This document shows positions 5,108 to 8,618 of a stretch of DNA of 8,618 nt, piece after piece. Below the pieces are notes generated by a model. It was not told where the DNA came from. It saw nothing but the letters and a program-made list of their open reading frames with translations, and searched no databases. Location of the stretch: contig JALSQP010000111.1 of NCBI GenBank assembly GCA_026985375.1, positions 1 to 8,618 of the forward strand, in the 5' to 3' direction. The number at the start of each line of letters is the position of its first letter. Within the stretch, counting starts at the first letter, position 1. Both the position numbers and the translations under genes were made by a program. The DNA is from Desulfurococcales archaeon (GTDB lineage Archaea; Thermoproteota; Thermoprotei_A; Sulfolobales; Desulfurococcaceae).

Positions 5108-5907
5108 CGCTTCTCACGCTCGAAGCTAATTTCAACACCTAGCTTCTTAGCGAGTTTTTCGGCTTTCTTCAATGCATTGCCCAGTATTCTCTCGGCAGAC
5201 TTATAGTCTGGAGCAGTTATTTCTAGTACGTACCTCGGCGAACCAAGTAGATAAATACGTCCCTTAACCCTCTGTTCCTCATCAACAATGTTTTCTTCAA
5301 TGGTTTTGAGAACCTCTTTTATTCTCTCTATACCATCAGGTTTTAAACACCTCAGCGTTAGGATCCCGCGTATTCTAACCATTTTAACCTTGACGTGGCG
5401 GAGTGCCTCGTTATAGAGTGGCTCTATCCATTCCTCTGGTATACCTGCTTCTCGTAATGCGTCGGGTCCGCGGAGCACTGCTTCTTCAAGGCCATAGAGC
5501 GGGTCACCATAATAGTCTTCGAGTTTCCATACAACCTCCTTGTATGCTTCTTCTATTGATTTACCGATCTTTTCAGATACTAGCTCAATCATTTTTGAAG
5601 CTTTTAGATAGCGTTTCCACCATAGCATCTTCCGCCTTCTCTCATTGTCCGGGACTTTTTTAAGGGATACATCAACTGTTTTTCTTCGTCTGTTAACACG
5701 AATGACCTTAACAACGATCTTCTGGTTTTCGCGGATTACATCTCTTATGTTTCTAACCCATCTAGATGCTACTTCGCTCCAAGGAAGATACGCTTCCATA
5801 TCATTGTACTCGTCGAGGGTAACGTATGCACCATAATCGAAGATCTTCTTAACTGTCGCTACAACGTATTCTCCTACGCGGGGTAATTCCTTTCTCGGTA
5901 TAGGCAC
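5104..5907 (-). CDS. eif2a: Translation initiation factor aIF2, alpha subunit
   Basis: Alpha subunit of the heterotrimeric factor that brings initiator Met-tRNA to the small ribosomal subunit. The 267 residues show the expected three parts: an S1/OB domain at about 8-85 (RVGEYVVATVKKIFDYGAYV, then YLPWSEVASRWVRNI and VIRVNRRRKTVDVSLKKV), a helical middle at about 86-175 (KMLWWKRYLKASKMIELV), and a C-terminal alpha-beta domain at about 176-265 that binds the gamma subunit. Length is normal for archaea. The start is GTG at 5907 with GGTGA (5914-5918) 6 nt upstream. The gene overlaps nop10 by 4 bp and lies about 56 bp downstream of the STT3-like gene. That gap has a T-tract right after the STT3-like stop, so a separate promoter is likely but not clear. 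The ribosomal genes L44e and S27e, often its partners, are not next to it. Confidence 0.96.
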   Translation of the reverse strand: MPIPRKELPRVGEYVVATVKKIFDYGAYVTLDEYNDMEAYLPWSEVASRWVRNIRDVIRENQKIVVKVIRVNRRRKTVDVSLKKVPDNERRRKMLWWKRYLKASKMIELVSEKIGKSIEEAYKEVVWKLEDYYGDPLYGLEEAVLRGPDALREAGIPEEWIEPLYNEALRHVKVKMVRIRGILTLRCLKPDGIERIKEVLKTIEENIVDEEQRVKGRIYLLGSPRYVLEITAPDYKSAERILGNALKKAEKLAKKLGVEISFEREKR

Positions 5908-5958
5908 AGCCGTTCACCCAATAATTGCTCTTTTTTACCGATACACTCTCATGTAGTG

Positions 5959-5963
5959 AAAAA
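5959..5963 (-). terminator. T5 tract after the STT3-like gene
   Basis: The minus strand reads TTTTTC immediately after the TAA at 5964-5966, suggesting at least partial termination before aIF2 alpha. Confidence 0.3.
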
Positions 5964-8006
5964 TTATGGAAGCTCAGCCTTATATACTGCTACCATATAT
6001 GATACCTGAAACGATCTAAATCCTGCCGTGATATTGTATAGCGGTTCAATGAATGCCTTTTCCAATTTGAAGAACTTTAGACCGGGTATATTAGTTATGG
6101 GCTGTTCCGATAATACACCGTTTATTGGCTGGTATCCTAGCGCTTTTATTGCATTGAGTATAAGCCGGACAACCATTGTCTGCTCAGTGACATTATTCCA
6201 AGCCAATGGCACCTCAAATACAGATCTTACACGATATGTGTCGAGATAGAATGCAAGTGTTTTACCTATCCCTGAAATATATGTTGGTATTCGTGCAATA
6301 TCACCTACTGGCTGATAATAGAGTGTTTGTTCGCCAGTAGTTGTTCTTGGGCCTGGAATTACGCGTCCTATATACGCTAGTTTAAGGCTTGAAGCACCCA
6401 TAGTTTTCTCGATGCTAAGGGCTTCGGCAACTACTACGTATACGTTCACATCTTTCCTGTTCCCGATAATCTGTTTTATCAAGTTGATAGCCGTATATTC
6501 GTCGCTCATGAAGAACCATGAGATCAGTCTTTTGCCATAGAGTGTCCCATCAGGATCAGCAATTGTATAGGCGTTACTAATATATCCAACAACCCAGTAG
6601 CTATAGCCCCAGTAACATATGATCAGAGTATCGCCAGTAGTGTTTTCTTTGATAAAGTCTAAAGCTTGAATAAGAAGAGAGTCAGTAATCGTGGCATTTC
6701 CTATTAAGCTCTTAGTTAGATCACCATAATATATCCTTGGAGGCTCGTTTATCATCACATATGATGGCAAAGCACCAGCCACAACTGACCCCACTAATAT
6801 CCATGAGATACCGATAATGTAGGCTGCCTTAACCCCGGCACTCTTGAGCCTCCCGGTATGACGAAGCGTAAACGACGCTATGATATAGAGGCTATAAGCT
6901 ACGAGGGGAGCTATAGAAGCAACGGCGAATACAGGCATTGTATGATCGACAAAGCCGCCTAGCAATCCTATTATGAATCCTGCAAAGAGGGCATAAACGG
7001 TAAAACTGGCTTCAAGATTACCGAGAATACGACCACGTAATAATACTATGAAGGCCAACAAAGACAGTACTCCTGGAACGCCCAGATCAAGGGGTAGTTC
7101 GTAAGGCTTTATGAATGCTGGATAGTTAACGAGATTACCGTATTGGTTTACAACTAGTGATACTGCCACCGTAAGGGCCGCGCCAGCTACTATTCCTATT
7201 AGTCTCCATGAAACTCTGCTCAGCGAACCTGAAGCCGTGATTATTCGATACTCTATGAACGACACGATAGTCATTATTGCTAAGGCGGCGTAGGCAAGTA
7301 CGTGATAGTATGTGATGAAATATGTTTGTGTAATAATGTTGAAGAGGGGTGGAATGATCAGCATAGAGACTGCCGGAACAAGATGAGCAGGCTTTATTCT
7401 ACCAGCATATATTAGTAATGAGAGGAAACCCGCATAAACAAGTATCGCTATCCAGCCACCGCTCCATAATACCCATAGAAGCCCGCCTACTATAGAGCCG
7501 AGAATCATAATGATCTTGTTGTTATGCTTGATTCCAATGCCTATGACTAAGATAGCGATCAACCATAGAAATTGTAGTGTGTAGTCGCCATAGTTGTTGT
7601 ATTTAAACCAATAGACAAAACTCGGCGTTGTAGCGAACAAGATAGTTGCTAGACCAGCAGTAATGCTGTTTCTGAACACATAGATCGATACCAGGAAAAT
7701 CATCACTATGAATAAAGTACCAGCTATTAAGGTCCAATAGCCTGGAACCATGTTTATTGCCGCAACAATTCTATCGACAAGTATTGGTGAATAGAGCAGG
7801 TTTCTCGGGGAAACAAACCTTAGATGAGCATCAACCGTTAGATCTCCTCCCGAGCGAATATATTGGATCACGTGTTGATGAAACCATGCTATTACGCCAT
7901 CCATGACACTCCATTTTGCACTGTCAAGAACGAAGCATGTGTAGAAATACCATACCAACGATATAACTAGTAGGATCACACCAGCTAATAACATCTTTTT
8001 ATTCAT
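5964..8006 (-). CDS. STT3/AglB-like membrane protein with degenerate catalytic motif
   Basis: Membrane protein of the oligosaccharyltransferase (STT3/AglB, GT-C fold) type. Numbered from ATG 8048 it has 694 residues: a multi-helix membrane half (about 20-425) and an outside C-terminal domain (about 430-694). The best family mark is ICYWGYSYWVVGY at 477-489 followed by ADPDGTLYGKR and SDEYTAINLI, laid out as in STT3 where WWDYGYW is followed by aDn-T and a downstream helix. Here WWDYG has become YWGYS, losing the central Asp. YNNYGDYTLQF (150-160) may be a changed second acidic loop. Four sequons lie in the C-terminal domain (N451, N469, N619, N672). I prefer the internal ATG at 8006 (680 aa): GGTGA lies 8 nt before it and the TATA box fits. 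Fold: fairly sure. Transferase activity: doubtful. Confidence 0.78.
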   Translation of the reverse strand: MNKKMLLAGVILLVISLVWYFYTCFVLDSAKWSVMDGVIAWFHQHVIQYIRSGGDLTVDAHLRFVSPRNLLYSPILVDRIVAAINMVPGYWTLIAGTLFIVMIFLVSIYVFRNSITAGLATILFATTPSFVYWFKYNNYGDYTLQFLWLIAILVIGIGIKHNNKIIMILGSIVGGLLWVLWSGGWIAILVYAGFLSLLIYAGRIKPAHLVPAVSMLIIPPLFNIITQTYFITYYHVLAYAALAIMTIVSFIEYRIITASGSLSRVSWRLIGIVAGAALTVAVSLVVNQYGNLVNYPAFIKPYELPLDLGVPGVLSLLAFIVLLRGRILGNLEASFTVYALFAGFIIGLLGGFVDHTMPVFAVASIAPLVAYSLYIIASFTLRHTGRLKSAGVKAAYIIGISWILVGSVVAGALPSYVMINEPPRIYYGDLTKSLIGNATITDSLLIQALDFIKENTTGDTLIICYWGYSYWVVGYISNAYTIADPDGTLYGKRLISWFFMSDEYTAINLIKQIIGNRKDVNVYVVVAEALSIEKTMGASSLKLAYIGRVIPGPRTTTGEQTLYYQPVGDIARIPTYISGIGKTLAFYLDTYRVRSVFEVPLAWNNVTEQTMVVRLILNAIKALGYQPINGVLSEQPITNIPGLKFFKLEKAFIEPLYNITAGFRSFQVSYMVAVYKAELP

Positions 8007-8057
8007 TTCCAGCGTCACCACGTCCCTAGAACCAATATTAAGAAGCATTACGGCCGT

Positions 8058-8071
8058 GCAAAATAAATTTG
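8058..8071 (-). promoter_or_regulatory. TATA box of the STT3-like gene
   Basis: The minus strand reads CAAATTTATTTTGC. Spacing of about 26 nt predicts a start near 8038, upstream of ATG 8006 and its GGTGA site but past ATG 8048. This supports the shorter protein. A second TATA-like AGTAAATAAAC at 8071-8081 could instead give a leaderless message from ATG 8048. Confidence 0.35.
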
Positions 8072-8148
8072 TTTATTTACTAGAAAAAGCCAATAGAGTC
8101 TGTTAGGTTGACGATTACTAATACATGGTTGCATAATGGGTGGAGAAT

Positions 8149-8535
8149 ATGCCTAGGATAAAGAGGGAGCATCTAAGCTATATCTTAGAGTTTGATTATG
8201 TTATCGAGAAAAGCTCGAAACTAGTACTTGCATTATTTGGCCTCATGATTATAGCAATCGTTCCAGGATGGGTACGTGCACTTACGGTGTATTTTGAGAA
8301 TTATGGTTTAACCAGTATACAGGTAATTGGAGTCCCCCTAGTCGTTACGGTCGTTATGCTATTAAGCCTATTCATCGCATTTGTAATACCACATTTTGAG
8401 CCCAGCCTGCAACCTAAGGGGTTCAGATCTTTGAAGGAGACTGGGGTTACACGCATATATCTAACATTAATTGTCGGCCTGCTAGGTCTAACAATACTGT
8501 CGATCTTATTGTTATACTACTACATGGTCATCTAA
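8149..8535 (+). CDS. Three-helix membrane protein of unknown function
   Basis: I do not recognise a family. The 128-residue protein starts with a basic, soluble N-terminus (MPRIKREHLSYILEFDYVIE) and has three predicted membrane helices at about 24-45, 58-82 and 101-125. Between helices 2 and 3 is a polar loop, PHFEPSLQPKGFRSLKETG. With an odd helix count the ends would lie on opposite sides of the membrane. The frame extends to GTG at 8140, but that codon is part of the GGTGGAG ribosome binding site, so ATG 8149 is the better start. It is divergent from the STT3-like gene with about 140 bp between the starts, which hints at shared regulation but nothing firmer. Confidence 0.7.
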   Translation: MPRIKREHLSYILEFDYVIEKSSKLVLALFGLMIIAIVPGWVRALTVYFENYGLTSIQVIGVPLVVTVVMLLSLFIAFVIPHFEPSLQPKGFRSLKETGVTRIYLTLIVGLLGLTILSILLLYYYMVI

Positions 8536-8618
8536 AAACTATACAAGCTATAGTAAATGATTAAATATAGGTTGTTTCATGGGTTCGGCTACTCCAAGAA
8601 TATACAGACCTAACGCTT

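Noticed and set aside
5403..5836. Plus-strand ORFs inside aIF2 alpha
   Set aside because: Shadows of a certain minus-strand gene.
8548..8618. Possible C-terminus of a minus-strand gene (22 open codons ending PIFNHLL, TAG) or a plus-strand start at ATG 8579
   Set aside because: The two readings exclude each other, both are short and cut by the window edge, and neither has supporting signals beyond an open frame.

Overview
The window looks like part of a hyperthermophilic crenarchaeon (Thermoproteota), plausibly of the Desulfurococcales; I cannot fix the genus. The evidence is archaeal information-processing genes (aIF2 alpha, Nop10, ribosomal protein L40e), a tRNA-His with a bulge-helix-bulge intron, no encoded CCA ends, BRE/TATA-type promoters, GGTG/GGAG ribosome binding sites with frequent GTG and TTG starts, and AT-rich DNA in which GC-rich stretches mark structural RNAs.

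Left part (1-1865), all on the minus strand: the 5' end of a small membrane protein gene running off the left edge, a two-helix DUF4405-like membrane protein, and a surface-protein region. The surface region holds a type IV prepilin-like N-terminus, an in-frame TAG, an apparent +1 frame change, and then a long beta-rich extracellular part. Upstream lies a second, more damaged relative. Together they look like a decaying, or possibly recoded, pilin/adhesin locus.

Middle (1866-3685): an intron-containing tRNA-His on the minus strand, whose best promoter lies about 100 bp upstream. The transcript would therefore carry a GC-rich leader that may be a separate small RNA. Divergent from it is a small L40e gene (53 aa). 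A glycerophosphodiester phosphodiesterase-like gene follows on the minus strand, preceded by two tiny overlapping ORFs that may be one frameshifted gene. About 200 bp without a recognisable gene lead to tRNA-Asp(GTC) on the plus strand.

Right part (3686-8618): threonine synthase on the plus strand converges, with a 6-bp gap, on a minus-strand group reading STT3/AglB-like membrane protein, aIF2 alpha, Nop10. The last two overlap by 4 bp. The STT3-like protein keeps the family layout, but its WWDYG-type motif is degenerate (YWGYS). Divergent from it is a three-helix membrane protein of unknown function.

No mobile element, CRISPR array or replication origin was seen. The most unusual items are the broken pilin pair, the degenerate STT3 homologue and the leader RNA of tRNA-His.
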